Numbered from the stretch's first letter, positions 41,424 through 52,890 are shown. The stretch: DNA of 64,000 nt from Acanthosepion pharaonis (GCA_903632075.3 CAHIKZ030000025.1:570001-634000); one strand, 5' to 3'. The notes: generated by a model from the sequence alone, not told the origin. Made by a program: numbers and translations.

Positions 41424-42088
41424 GCATTTTTACTCTCTCTCTCTCTCTCTCTCTCACTCTCTCTGTCTCCTCTCATTCACTATCTCCATTCTCTCCACTC
41501 TCTCTCTTTTTATACTTCCTCACTCTGTCGTCTTTTTATCCCTCCCTTTCTCCCTTACCCTCTATTTCCCCGTTTACCGCTTTCTCTCTCTCTCTCCTGT
41601 CATTCTTTCTCTCCCTCTCCCACTGTCCCTCTCCCCTCTTTCTCTCCTCTCTCTCTGTCTCTCACCCCGCCTCCCCTCTTTTTAACCCTCCTTTCTCTCC
41701 CCCTATCTCCCTCTTTTTATCCCTCCCTTTCCCCCTCTCCTATTCTCTCTCTCCCTCTCCCCTCTTTATCGCTTTCTTTCTGTTTTTCACTCCCTCCCTA
41801 TTATGCTTTCTCCCCTCTCTCTCTCCCCCTCTCCTTCTTTCTTTCATCTCTCTCTTTCTCTCAGTCCCTCTCCCCTTCATTTTAACCCTCCCTTCTCCCC
41901 CTCTCTGCCTCTTTTTAACTCTCCCTTTCTCCCTCTCCCTCTGCCTCTCTCTTTTTCTCTCTCCCCTCTTTATTGCTTTCTCTCTGTTTCTCTCTCTCTT
42001 CCTCCCCGTCATTCTTTCTCTCCCCTTCTCAATCTTTCTCTGCCCCTCTCCCCTCTTTATCTCTCTCTCTCTCTCTCCCTCACTCCGT

Positions 42089-42119
<31 letters not shown>

Positions 42120-42120
42120 T
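41424..42120. repeat. Polypyrimidine (CT)n-rich tract, ~700 bp
   Basis: The plus strand is almost entirely C and T, with ctctct runs and ~60-100 bp loose sub-repeats ('ccctctttat.gctttctctctg'). Open frames are artefacts. Confidence 0.95.
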
Positions 42121-42539
42121 GAGTTTAAATCACTCATCTTATCAAGTCATGAACCGAATTAAGTAGAATTTGATGTAAATGAATGAACTACATTTGGATT
42201 CGTTAAACTATATTTAAATTTTTACTGACGTTGCGTTCGGGTTTTATTTCCTTCTCTATTTTGTGCTAGTAAACCATCGATATAACGAGATAAATCTTTT
42301 CTGTCTGACCCACTGTGACTGAAAGAAAGCTAAACCTAATACCAGTAAAAAAAAATGGAAAAGGTTTCTTGGTGAGGTCGATAACTTTTGAGCCCGCTCT
42401 CAAATAAGTAAACAGATTTTTACGATATATGGAGATGGATTTCGACGTTTGAGTATCAATTTTAAATATTGGACATTTGTTTAATAAAGCATTGCATGAT
42501 GACTATTGGATGTAAGCGAATAAAACACTGCCACTGTCC

Positions 42540-42588
42540 TTTTCTATCTATCTGTCTACCTCAGTCTGTCAATATCTACCTACCTCAA

Positions 42589-42621
<33 letters not shown>

Positions 42622-42769
42622 CAATTTGTTCATATCTATCTTCCTCAGTCTGTTTATATCTATCTGCTTCTCTATCTACCCCGTCTTTCCATATCTATCT
42701 ACCTCAATATGTTTATATGTATGTATGTATCTCAATTTGTTCATATCTATCTACCTCTCAGTCTTTCCA

Positions 42770-42817
<48 letters not shown>
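42540..42817. repeat. (TATC)n array with 'ctcagtctgt' interruptions
   Basis: tatc tetranucleotides alternate with longer units 'cctcaatatgtttatatctat'. It ends in a pure run that abuts the LTR. Confidence 0.95.
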
Positions 42818-42818
<1 letters not shown>

Positions 42819-43280
42819 GTTGTGAAAGAAAGACACGGAAAGAAGAAGGTATGTTGAACAAGTGTATTGAAATAACAGAATATATATACAAAATAAGAGT
42901 GTTATTAGTCAGCAGATAGAAGTGTCCGTTCGAACTGTCAGGTTAAACTGGGTCCCCACTACCGATATTTAACAGTCCGCACACGAGGAATGTATATGGC
43001 ACAAGGCCGAGTTTAACGTGGGTTTCTCCGAGCCCGTAGACTAGGCCAAAAATATTCTCTTAGAACCCACATAAGCGGGTTCGGGATCTGTCTACCTCCC
43101 CGGACGATATTTTGCCCTTCGGCAAAGCTTCGTCCGGGTTCCTCTCTGTCCAATCAGAGAGTTCGACAGAAGTCGCTCACAGTCAGAGACGGCGTGTCGA
43201 CTGCCTCCTTAGGAAGTCTCACAGGTTAGTATTTATGAAAGAGGAAGAGTTCATTCTAATGGAGATAGGTCAACATAACA
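42818..43280 (-). mobile_element. Solo LTR inserted in a (TATC)n array
   Basis: The boundary sequences are tgttgtgaaa and caacataaca, and ctatc lies on both sides (42813-42817 and 43281-43285), although the microsatellite itself could supply that repeat. The GC-rich core 'cacaaggccgagtttaacgt' (43001-43020) and 'ggtttctccgagcccgtaga' is the reverse complement of the core of the LTR at 10923-11508, so this LTR lies on the minus strand. Length is 463 bp. Internal sequence is absent. Confidence 0.75.
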
Positions 43281-43357
<77 letters not shown>

Positions 43358-43480
43358 TCTGTTCATATCTATCTACCTCAGTCTGTTCATCTCTATCTCT
43401 CTATATCTATCCATCTATCACATCTATCTCGACAGTCATGTATTATCTATTTCAATCGGTTTAGATCTATCTATTTATCT
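43281..43480. repeat. (TATC)n and (AT)n array, right of the LTR
   Basis: tatc units, an at run at 43316-43352, then 'cagtctgttcatatctatctacct' repeats. It continues the array at 42540-42817. Confidence 0.95.
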
Positions 43481-43494
43481 ATCTTCCTATTTTT

Positions 43495-43765
43495 GCGGGA
43501 ATAGAAATTATTCGCAGCACATTTGTCCCTCAAACAATATTTGGCTGATTCATATGAGTCCAGATGAAAATAATTAACAAATCATGAAATTCAAACAAAC
43601 AACAATTAATATATATATATTCAAAGCAAACGCCAGTATGTGTCTGAAGTACTTACATGGCGTCGTGTCTTTCTGAGCTAGAATAAACTTGTCTTGAGAA
43701 AGAGGATTTAAAATTTCGATGCCTGTGATTATCGTCAGGGGGCGTTAATCCAACAAATACTTCCC
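43495..43765 (+). repeat. ~260-bp direct repeat, left copy
   Basis: 'gggaatagaaattattc', 'tttgtccctcaaacaatatt', 'gtgtctgaagtacttacatgg', 'gattatcgtcagggggcg'. The same order recurs at 45675-45905. The copies bracket a gypsy relic and could be the LTRs of another element or copies of a microsatellite-linked repeat. Confidence 0.6.
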
Positions 43766-43929
43766 ACAGATTGAAAAATGAAATTTGATTTGTTTTTAAT
43801 GTTTTAAATGATTTGTTTAGTGATGTGTAATACTGGCTCTCTAGGAATTTATGAAGAATTTAGCGAAAAATCTTGTTCAGTAGTTTTGAAATTATGTCTT
43901 TTGAAAGATATCGAGAATAAGTTCCTTGG

Positions 43930-44655
43930 CTGTTTAGTTGAGTTTCGTTGTCTATCGGTGTCTTGATAGTCATGCTCCTTGAAAGGTTGAAATGGATGAG
44001 GAAGTCTGCGCCTAGTATGGGTGTCTTTACATCTTGTATGAAAAACTTCCAGAATTTAACGTGGGTGATTATCCACCATACGTGTTAATTTTAAAGAAAG
44101 AAATTTTACTGATTGGAGTTTATACAGCGTTGGTGTTAAATATTTTTCTGGTATCGGAGGAATAACGCTAAATCCGGCATCTGTGTCGACAAAAAATTCC
44201 TATCTTTGACATGAGTCACAAACGTAAAATAGACAATTTTTCTTCGCATGTCCGGACGTAGTGGTCATCATCACTGGTCGAAATAGGCGTCTTCCTGGTT
44301 CGGTGGTACGAATTCACTGGGTTTTGTGCCCTTTTTAGTGTTAGTATCAAATTTACGGCGGTACCAACATATTTCTGTATTACGTGTGCTGGCTTTCGAC
44401 TTTGGTGCCGGCTGCTGCGTCTATTTCGACGAGAATGTCACCTATGATAACACAAAGCATGTTATCCTAAATTGACAGGCATGGCTTCTACACGTTCAGT
44501 GAGATATAGCTGACTGAAATTGCTAGATTTGCTCCATTTGTGAGTAAGTCGGATTTTGGATTGAGTTAACGTTTTGTGTGCACGCGTTTTCGCAAATCAA
44601 CGGTTCCTGCCAGTTTTTCACGTCGGTACCCTCCACCCAAGGGGTTAAATTTTGG
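43930..44655 (-). pseudogene. Ty3/gypsy-like gag-protease relic
   Basis: On the minus strand, from high to low coordinates, are ICWYRRKFDTNTKKGTKP (about 44375-44320), comparable with the LCWYHxxFG.RA.KC segment at the Gag end of mollusc gypsy elements, then EFFVDTDAGFSVIPPIPEKY (about 44215-44160), a degenerate aspartic protease active site (canonical DTGA altered to DTDA). WIITHVKFWKFFIQDV and TPILGADFLIHFNL (about 44085-44000) are the protease C-terminal flap and turn region. Reverse transcriptase, RNase H and integrase are absent. Frameshifts separate the pieces. It is truncated and inactive, and its LTR lies just upstream. Confidence 0.75.
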
Positions 44656-44689
44656 GTTATATTGTTTGGTATCTTAACCATGCCATAAT

Positions 44690-45060
44690 CGACGCAAAAT
44701 ATTCTCAGGCAAGGCGTGAGGTTCGAAAAGATTCCTCATGTGAATATTTATCCTGGCTCCCGACTGAGGCGGTACGTGACAGAAGGTCGGGTTTAATGTG
44801 GGCAACCCGAGCGCGTACACCCGGGCCAAGAAAAAAAATATTCCCGTCCCCTCGCAACCCTCGGTTTCGCTGGCCTCGGTGCGAGCAGTGATTCCTCTCT
44901 CTTGTGCTATGAGAGGCTGCAGCCTTGGGTATCTGTTCCTCAGGGCTGATCACCTCACAGCGTGATTTTTCTCAGTTGCGCCTCTGTCCTACGACGCAGT
45001 CTGCCTGAAGACAGAGACGCAACTGAGAGGTGATAAAACCCTACCCGGCATGTGGTGAAG
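44690..45060 (-). mobile_element. LTR type B, 5' LTR of the gypsy relic
   Basis: It is the reverse complement of the order in 29644-29950: 'cctctcagttgcgtctctgt', 'gaacagatacccaaggctgc', 'cccgggtgtacgcgctcggg', 'cacattaaacccgac'. It lies immediately upstream, in element orientation, of the gag segment, as a 5' LTR should. Near 44977-45033 there is an inverted repeat 'cagttgcgcctctgtcctac' / 'agacagagacgcaactgag'. Confidence 0.65.
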
Positions 45061-45674
45061 GTGTCCTGTTTTTGATGGACACATTACCATTGGTTCGTTA
45101 ATTTCTTTTCTTCGGGCTCACAGTACCGGTTTCAACAAGTCCGTCTCAGCGAGTCGTACGGATTCAACCCAGGAACTGCGTTCAACTAATCCAGAATTTC
45201 AGGAACGTCTTCCATTGAAAGTTTTTTTTTTCCAACAACGTAGGCGAATTTTTAATTTTATCCCTTCTTCCCGGAAAGACAGCAGTGAACAGTGGGTTGA
45301 ACGGCAGTGATTATAGGGTTGCTTCAGACGGTCCTTCCCTGTTTAATGTTATTGAAGAAGAAGATTCCTCTGTGCTTGTTACTGAAGTTGGTGTCTCCCT
45401 CAAGCAGAAACCCTGTGGCTGTAATAAATACTTCTTGTAGTTGAGGCATTAACTCGTTATAAACATCTGTGAAAGAAAGGGTTTAAGCTGTGAAGTGGCC
45501 TTAAATCGTATTGGGGAGTAAAAGCTGCATCAGTCTACCAGAACTCTACACATGTTGCCGTGAGGGGTAAGAAAAAATGTCAGCACAGGATGTAATGACC
45601 TTTTCCAAAGTGTCTGTATATATATATATATATATATATATCCAGGGGAATATAATGTAGAGCGTCATCCCTTT
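45061..45674. other. Unassigned, near the gypsy relic
   Basis: A (TA)n tract lies at 45616-45640. 'tgaaggtgtcctgtttttgatg' and neighbours look single-copy. No gene recognised. Confidence 0.4.
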
Positions 45675-45910
45675 AGCTGTGGGAATAAAAGTTATTCATT
45701 TTATGCTTCCTTGTACCTTTGTCCCGCAAGCAATATTATCAGTACAACGTAATTTTCAATACGTGTCAGAAGTACTTACATGGCTTAATGTCTATCGGAG
45801 CGAGAATAAACGTGTCGTATCTCAAGTAAATGAAAAAAGAGAAAGAAGCTTTCAAATCTCGCGCTGTCTGTGATTATCGTCAGGGGCGGTAATTCAATAT
45901 ATCATCGCCT
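45675..45910 (+). repeat. ~260-bp direct repeat, right copy
   Basis: 'gggaataaaagttattc', 'ctttgtcccgcaagcaatatt', 'gtgtcagaagtacttacatgg', 'gattatcgtcaggggcgg'. Direct orientation relative to 43495-43765. Confidence 0.6.
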
Positions 45911-46489
45911 GTGAGTATCATCAGCGGGTGGTAATATAACACTAAATATCTATCTCGGTTTATTCATATCAATTTCAGCGTTTTCATATATATTCTAATT
46001 AACCGATATATTTCAGTTGGTTTAGATTTATACATATAGCTATTGCAGTATATATTCATATCTATCTCAGTTTATTCCATTTCATATCAGCCTCATCATA
46101 AATATATATAGTCTGTATATATCTGTTTCAGTTCGTTTAGATCCATCTATCTCTCTTTACACACACACACATACACACATACATATATAGTAGTCCCGAC
46201 AAAAGATCCTATAAATTCTTTGATTGGGGTTAATTGAAGGAGGAAGGTGACTATACCAAACCAAGACTTTGGAAGTTATGTCCTTTATACCACAAGAATT
46301 CCTGGTGAAATCAGGTGACGCGATTTCTGGGTATATCGAGAAGCTGGTAGCGAAATCTGCTTCCCATATCGAATTTTAAGTAAAATCTCATGCTAAACGC
46401 TTTCCTCTCATATCTATTCCTTGTAAAAATCATAGTTACTAAATACATTATAAGTATCTTAAAATGGGGATTTACTTTTCAATCACCTT

Positions 46490-46537
<48 letters not shown>

Positions 46538-46660
46538 GCTGCAAGTATTACATCAGTATTACTAGTATTATAATAGTGATTCTACGATTCATTTCATTTC
46601 ATTTGAAGAATTCCTTTAATCCATTAAAATATATTTAATATTTTCATTTACATAATATTT
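45911..46660. repeat. Diverged (TATC)n-type repeats and (AT)n
   Basis: Diverged 'tatctcagtttattcatatc' units occupy 45950-46160, a (CA) run lies at 46160-46180, and (AT)n at 46492-46534. Confidence 0.7.
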
Positions 46661-46929
46661 TTATTCTTTCATAAATAATAATAAACATTTGCAGATAAAT
46701 AGAAGTGTGTGAATGAGGGCGTCAAAGAGTTTGATCATTTCAAGGAGTTTAAAGCGTCGATACGGTTTCCGCACACAGATTTCATAGACAGTCGAATGCC
46801 ACTCGTGGATAAAAGTGGGCATGAAGTTCTCTCTCCCAACCGATCCGAGGATCGATTCTATCATGTCTTCCCCTCTCACGTTGATTCAGTTTGAAGTCAG
46901 TGTGGACAAGGTGAGCAAAATTATGAATG
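46661..46929. other. Overlapping open frames on both strands, unassigned
   Basis: Frames 46709-46894 (plus, GTG start) and 46661-46879 (minus) overlap almost fully. Neither shows a motif that I recognise. The local composition is more balanced than the surroundings, so a decayed coding sequence is possible. Confidence 0.2.
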
Positions 46930-47803
46930 AAGATTAAAACCCTCAGTTAAGACCCTCAGAGTTCTCTGATCTTTCCACTGACTAACCTGAGATTTAGTCT
47001 CTCACCGATCTCCCATTTGACCACTGATCTCTTCAGACTTTCTTCAATCACTATCTGACGAGTCTTACATTCATTCTATCACCGATCTCTAATCTGACCA
47101 CTATGATCTCCTCAGATTCCATCCAATCTCTTCTCTGACCACTCTAATCTCCTCAGACTCTCACCGATCTCTCCGCTGACCACTCTGACTTATTCAGTCA
47201 CTCAACAATCTCTCCTCTGACCTCTCTGAACTCCTCAGTCTCTCACCAATCCCTTCTCTGACAACTCCTATCCCCTCAGACTCTCTCCGGCCTCTCTTCT
47301 GACCACTCTGACTTATTCAGTCACTCACCGATCTCTCCTCTGATCTCCTCAGATTCTCTCCGATCTCTAATCTGATCACTCTGATCTAGACTCTCTCCAG
47401 TCTCTCCTTTGTCCTGTCTGACTTATTCAGTCTCTCACTGATCTCTCCCCTGACCACTCTAATCTCCTCAGCCTCTCACCGATCTCTCCTCTGACCACTC
47501 TGATCTCCTCAGATTCTCTCCGATCTCTAATCTGACCAATCTGATCTCCTAGACTCTCTCCAATCTCTCCTTTGTCCTGACTTATTCAGTCTCTCACTGA
47601 TCTCTCCCCTGACCACTCTAATCTCCTCAGACTCTCCAATCTCTCCTCTGACCACTCTGACTTATTCAGTCTCTCTTCAATCTATTCTCTGATGTCTTTA
47701 ATCTCCTCAAACTCCCTCCAATCTCTAATCTGACCACTCTGATTTCATCAGACTCTCTTCGAACTTTCCTCTGACATTGTCTTATCTCCTAAGACTATCT
47801 CTG
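46930..47803. repeat. Large minisatellite, pyrimidine-rich polarity
   Basis: About 870 bp of ~40-bp units such as 'ctctgatctcctcagactct' plus 'ctccgatctctcctctgaccac'. Units vary in length and sequence. Confidence 0.9.
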
Positions 47804-49590
47804 TCAGAGGAGAGATCATAGGAGAGATCAGACAGTGAAGATCAGAGAGCTCAAACGAGAGATCAGCGAGGTCAAAGTAGAGATAAGATAGGTCACCGGA
47901 GGTCAGAGCAGTGATCCGACGATCAGTGATCAGAGAAAAGATCAGACGAGAGATTGACGAGTCAGAGATCAGAGAGATCAGAGGAGAGTAGAAAGGCACG
48001 AGGCGAGATCAAAGATGTCAGAAGAATGATCAAAGTTAGACAGCGGAGATCACATATATCCGAGGAGTGATCAGTGCATCATAGAATATCAGAGAGATCA
48101 ACTGCGAGATGTCAGAGGAGAAACCAGAAAGAGTCAAAGAAGATTAGCGTGTTTATATCGTTTACATTATTCGGACTGTTATCCTCATCTTCATTGCCAT
48201 ATTCAAAACGTTTCGGCCGTTGTATGCTCCGGCCTTCTCCAGGTGATTGGAATTCCAAACCTAACCCTTTATTTCGTCCACCGGAGTAGATTATTCTAGT
48301 TCAACGTACCATGCCTCTTCCAGGTATCTCAATTATTTCCCTTTAACTCAACTCTCCAAATTTTTGTACAACACTGCTGTAGACTCACAACACTTTGGGT
48401 GTAGTCACAGGGTCTAACCAACGCCCTTTTTCACTAGGTTATGTGGTCAGAAGAGAGGTCGGGGGAAATCAAAAAGGTAAGAGGAGAGATCAGAAAGTTT
48501 AGAGGCGGAGTAGTCAGAAGTTAAATCAGTGAGGTAGGAGGAGATCAGAGAGGTCAGAGGACAGATCAGTATAAGTCAGGAGGGATAAGAGAGGTTAAAG
48601 TAGATGAGAGAGGTCAGAGGAGAGATGAGAGAGAGAACATCAGAGAACAGATAGCGTCATAGAAGATCACAGTGGACAGTAGAGAGATCACAGAGTCAAA
48701 AATCAAAAGTCAGAGGGGAAATCGAAGGAGATCAGAAAGGTCAGAGAAATGATCAGAGAATCGGAGTAGATCAGAGTGGCCAAAGGAGGCGATCAAGGTT
48801 CAGAGGAAACATCAGAATGTTCAGAGGAGACCAGGGGTCAGAAGAAAGATCAGAGCGTTCAGGGGAGATCAGGATTCAGAGGAAACACCAGAATGGTCAG
48901 AGGAGATCAGGAATAAGAAGAAGGATCAGAGCGTTAAAGGTGATCAGGGTTCAAAGGTGACATCAGAACGGTCAGAGGAGATCAATGGTCAGAAGAGAGA
49001 TCAGAGCGTTCAGAGGTGACATCAGAATGGTCAGAGGAGAACAGTGGTCAGAAGAGAGATCAGAGAGTTCAGAGGAGATCAGGGTTCAGATGAAATATCA
49101 GAATGGTCAGGAGTTCAGTCATGTCAAAGATGATGTCAGAATGGTCTGAGGAGATCAGAGAGTTTAGAGGTGAGATCAGAACGGCCAGAGGAGATCAGTG
49201 GTCAGTAGAGAGATCAGAGCGTTCAGAGGTGACATCAGAACGGCCAGAGGAGATCAGTGGTCAGTAGAGAGATCAGAGCGTTCAGAGGTGACATCAGAAC
49301 GGCCAGAGGAGATCAGTGGTCAGAAGAGAGATCAGAGCGTTCAGAGGTGACATCAGAACGGTCAGAGGAGATCAGTGGTCAGAAGAGAGATCAGAGAGTT
49401 CAGAGGAAATTAGGGTTCAGATGAAATATCAGAATGGTCAAGAGTTCAGTCATGTCAGAGATGATGTCAGCATGGTCTGAGGAGATCAGAGAGTTTAGAG
49501 GTGAGATCAGAACGGTCAGAAGAGATCGGAGTGGAGAGAGGTGATCTGATAGGTCAGATGAAATCAAAAAGGTCAGAGTAGTAATCAACT
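47804..49590. repeat. Large minisatellite, purine-rich polarity
   Basis: From 'gtcagaggagagatcatagg' onward the same unit appears as its reverse complement ('gatcagagaggtcagaggag'). The switch is at about 47803. A 59-bp higher-order unit ('gatcagtggtcagtagagag' plus 'atcagagcgttcagaggtgacatcagaacggccagagga') repeats four to five times at about 49150-49400. A repeat C relative interrupts at 48160-48440. Confidence 0.9.
48160..48440 (-). repeat. Repeat C relative inserted in the minisatellite
   Basis: The left arm 'tttacattattcggactgtt' to 'ccggccttctccaggtgattgg' (48165-48255) matches 23900-23998. The tRNA-like core (minus) ends near 48440 with 'acctagtgaaaaagggcgtt', 'ggttagaccctgtgactac'. 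The right arm is absent. Confidence 0.7.
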
Positions 49591-50335
49591 CCGTAGTTCT
49601 TATTTATTTCAGTGTTATCATTCAATTGTGAATTGATGAGACCTTGCCGCCAATCCAGTACTTCATTTAAATTCGTACAGTCTGGGTGCCATTGCAAAGA
49701 ACTCATGAAAGCATTTATAGAAAAGACACTAGGATGTAACTTTACCGCGAATCGGATAGTGACTGAAATCGAGATGCCAGGTCAAGTCCGATAATACTGC
49801 TGATACTTCTTTGCATTTTATCAAGAATCTCTAAATATATATTTGTCTGTAAAACTACATTTTTGTTTTAAATGTTTTTTCAATTGTAACGACCTTTCTG
49901 TCATATGTTGAAATGACAAAAAGTAAAAGAGACAAAAAATAGACGATGAGGTCATGAAGGAGAAAGTATTACCAAAATGTTGAGATGTTGAGTGTTTCCG
50001 CGTGCGCGTATTGAAATAAGGACAAACACATACATAGGGAAAAATACTGGTATATCTGAAGAGGTATTTACAACAGAGAGATTAGTAGTCAAACGAACGC
50101 AGGTTAGTCAGTAACAATCAGAAATAGTATAAAGTCCAACTGTATCTTCAGGTAGAGAGACGGAAGTGTGATGGTCACCTGATCTCCCAGAACTCTATAG
50201 AACTGTCCTATTAGTAGTCCATTCTGATGAGAAGGTGGGTGCGCCCCAACACAAAAGACGTTGGGATTTGCTATTATCACCCACATCTTGAACACAGATC
50301 AGAAATTTCTTTCTATGTTTATGTGATGAACTATT
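49591..50335. other. No gene recognised
   Basis: Single-copy-looking sequence. A 60-codon plus frame (49612-49794) and a 63-codon minus frame (50104-50295) have no recognised motif. Confidence 0.35.
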
Positions 50336-50339
50336 GTAT

Positions 50340-50605
50340 TTACATTATTTACATTGTTCGGATTGTTGTTCTCATCTTTATTTCCATATTCGCGACGTTT
50401 CGGCCATTGTACACCCCACCCTTCTTCAGGTGATTGTAATTTCGAATTGAACCTTTTATTTCGATTTTTCCAGATCCACGTGCCATGACTCTTCTGGATG
50501 TTTCAGTTATCTCCCTTGAAGTTACTCTCCAAGTTTTTGTTCACTACTGCAGTAGCTGTATATGGAACTCACAACACTTTGGGTCAAATCACTGGATCCC
50601 ACTAA
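50340..50605 (-). repeat. Repeat C relative abutting an RTE relic
   Basis: Left arm 'tttacattgttcggattgtt' to 'cttcttcaggtgattgtaat' (50351-50450), then tRNA-like remnants ('gggatccagtgatttgaccc' on the minus strand). The right arm is replaced by the plus-strand RTE fragment. Confidence 0.65.
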
Positions 50606-51095
50606 CGCTTTATCCAGATTGTAAGAGAGAATTAGGATACGGTTTTATGGAAATTTCCTTAGAAACCAAAATAATGGTGCTCAAATGCTGCATAATATCA
50701 ATCATCTTATATGACAGTGAATGCTGGAAAATTTTATCGCAGAAAAAGAAGACTTGCAGCAATAGATATATGGTTCTACAGAAGGATGTTGAGAATACCA
50801 TGAACATAAGTTCTAAAGAATTTAAAAACAAAAAAATACACTTAGGATCAGAAAGACATAGAAAAATCTGGGTCACATAATGCGGAAAGAAGGCTTAGAG
50901 AATTTGACATTCACAGGACATTGAAGTTAAAAAGGGCAGAGGTAAACAGTGAGTAATATATCTAATGAACTTGTGTAGGATTATGATTGAAGGAACATGA
51001 ACTGGAATGGATATAATACTTAACTAAAGCAACGAAGGATAAGAAGATGTGGAGAGCCATGTCTTGAAAAGTACATGGCCCATAAAAGAGATGAA
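50606..51095 (+). pseudogene. RTE-type LINE 3' part, plus strand
   Basis: Plus-strand codons: ISLETKIMVLKCCIISIILY, DSECWKIL, then in another frame WFYRRMLRIP, GHIMRKEGLENLTFTG and at the end KDKKMWRAM. This is the same segment of the RTE/BovB-like LINE as elsewhere in the window, with several frameshifts. It runs to the element's 3' end near 51085. Confidence 0.75.
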
Positions 51096-51710
51096 AGGGA
51101 TAAGAGTACATTGGATTAAAATAACAGTATATCAAGACAAGAAATACGAGGATACCAAAAGTGGACGAGCGTATTTCTGCGGTTCTTAGAGCGCGGATGT
51201 GTTAGTCATTAGGGAGGTTTTGCCGGTCTTTTTTTTTGGGGGGGGGAGGAAATGGCACTGTATACAATAAGAGATGGTAACAGCATGTGGTCACATATAA
51301 ACATGTCACCCGCTTCTTGCCAATTGTCTTATCTATGTTTAGCACGAGCGAAGTGCGGTCTTCTTGAAGTGAACAGAGCGCCTATCCGTCATACGAAATA
51401 CAGGCTGCCAATTTGTCTTTTCGCTTGTCGACTTCACTAGCTAACCACCCAGACCAAACTTGTCCCACCGGCTCTCTGACCAACACTACAACCACTACAC
51501 CCCAAACGTCGTCACACGGCCTTCACCAGTCTTCGAGCGCACTCGTCAAATCCCTTTTCTATCAAACTTTCCTTTCCTTATCTTGATGGACTTTTGTCTC
51601 GCCATTTTAGTTTGTTTCACTGTTAGTTATGTTTCTTTTCTTTCCTTAGATCTTTCTTTCTCATTTAAAATACAGTTTCTTTTTTATTTATGTACTTCTT
51701 CTTATGATTG
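51096..51710. other. No gene recognised
   Basis: Contains a G run near 51235-51248. An 89-codon plus frame (51460-51729) has a hydrophobic C-terminal half and runs into the RTE sequence. I do not recognise it. Confidence 0.35.
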
Positions 51711-52745
51711 GTGTCCCCTCAGGACGTAGGCGATCATGGCTCTCCACAATTTCCTGTTCTTTGTAGCTCTTAATAAACTTTGTCTTTTTGTTATTTCTCG
51801 TAAATACTGTTCCGCCATCCATTTACTCAAGCTTGTACTTTTTCTATGTGCCATGACCCTTCAGGACCTTAGCGATCATGGCTCTCCACATTTTCCTGTC
51901 CTTTGTAGCTCTTAATGAATTTTTTATTTTTGCTATTTCTCCTAGACCCTTTCCCGCATTCCATTTACTCAACCTCATTCTTCTTCTATGTGCCGTGTCC
52001 CTTCAGGGTGTTAGCGATCATGGCTCTCCACATTTTCCTATCCTTTGTAACTCTTAATAAATTTTGTCTTTTCGTTATTTCTCCTAAACCCTGTTCCGCC
52101 ATCCATTTACTCAAGCTCGTTCTTCTTCTTCTATGTGCCGTGTCCCTTGAAGACGTTAGCGTTCATGGCTCTCCCCGTTTTCCTGTCCTTTGTAGCTCTT
52201 TGTCTTTTCGTTATTTCTCCTAAACCCTGTTGCGCCGTCCATTTACCCAAGCTCAATCTTCTTCTTCTATGTGCCGTGTCCCTTCAGGACGTTAGCGATC
52301 ATGGCTCTCCACATTTTCCTATCCTTTGTAACTCTTAATATTTTTTGTCTTATACTTCTTTTATGTGCAGTGTCCATTCAGGGAGTTAGCAATCTGGCTC
52401 TCCACAATCTTCTTTACTTTGTAGCTCTTAATATTTTTTGTCTTTTCGGTATTTCTCGTAAACACTGTTCCATTTACTCAAGCTTACTAGGTAGGTTATG
52501 CTTAACTCTTCTTTGTTCCTCTTGCCATCAATCAACCCTGTGAGTATCAAATTTTCCAAACTCCTTTTCTTCATTTTAACATATAAAGTTTAACTCTCTT
52601 TTCCGGGTGTTAAGTATAAGTGTCATTTTTGTTTCCATTTCTCCAAAACTTTGTTATTGGTCACCTGTTTGATATTCTCACCATCCTTCTGTACAACCAT
52701 ATTGTTTCAAGTTTCTTTTTTATCTGTGAAGAGATAGCTTGTTGT
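51711..52745 (-). repeat. RTE 3' end amplified in tandem, array 1
   Basis: Six minus-strand copies of the last ~137 bp of the LINE begin at about 51715, 51860, 52000, 52135, 52271 and 52365. Each has 'cttcaggacgttagcgatcatggctctccaca', 'ttaataaattttgtctttt', 'ccatttactcaagct', and encodes on the minus strand LSKWMAEQGLGEITKRQNLL, then RKMWRAMIANVLKGHGT. The last copy continues upstream into LINE sequence to about 52745 ('aaactttgttattggtcacc'). The linker is agaagaag-rich, i.e. the 3' tail. Confidence 0.85.
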
Positions 52746-52764
52746 CTTAGCATTAATTCCCTTT

Positions 52765-52890
52765 AAAAAAAAAAAGGCATGAATCAATCTTCCTTCAATT
52801 ATGGACTAAATAGCAGGGCAAACTGGTCCCTGTTGTTTTGGTTGGCAGCCAGTCTAAGAGAAAGAATTCTCTGACTTCAAATTTAAAGAG
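52765..52890 (+). repeat. SINE-B, strongly diverged fragment
   Basis: 'ggcatgaatcaatcttcctt', 'atggactaaatagcagg', 'tggttggcagccagtctaag', 'agaaagaa' follow SINE-B order. Confidence 0.45.

Noticed and set aside
46661..46894. Overlapping plus and minus frames as host exons
   Set aside because: An upstream stop and no consensus splice context in frame; both strands are open, which suggests chance.
47748..47999. 83-codon Ser/Leu/Ile/Asp-rich minus frame
   Set aside because: Pure translation of the minisatellite unit.
51460..52543. Series of plus-strand hydrophobic frames that could look like membrane proteins
   Set aside because: They are the antisense of the RTE 3'-end array, whose coding strand is minus.
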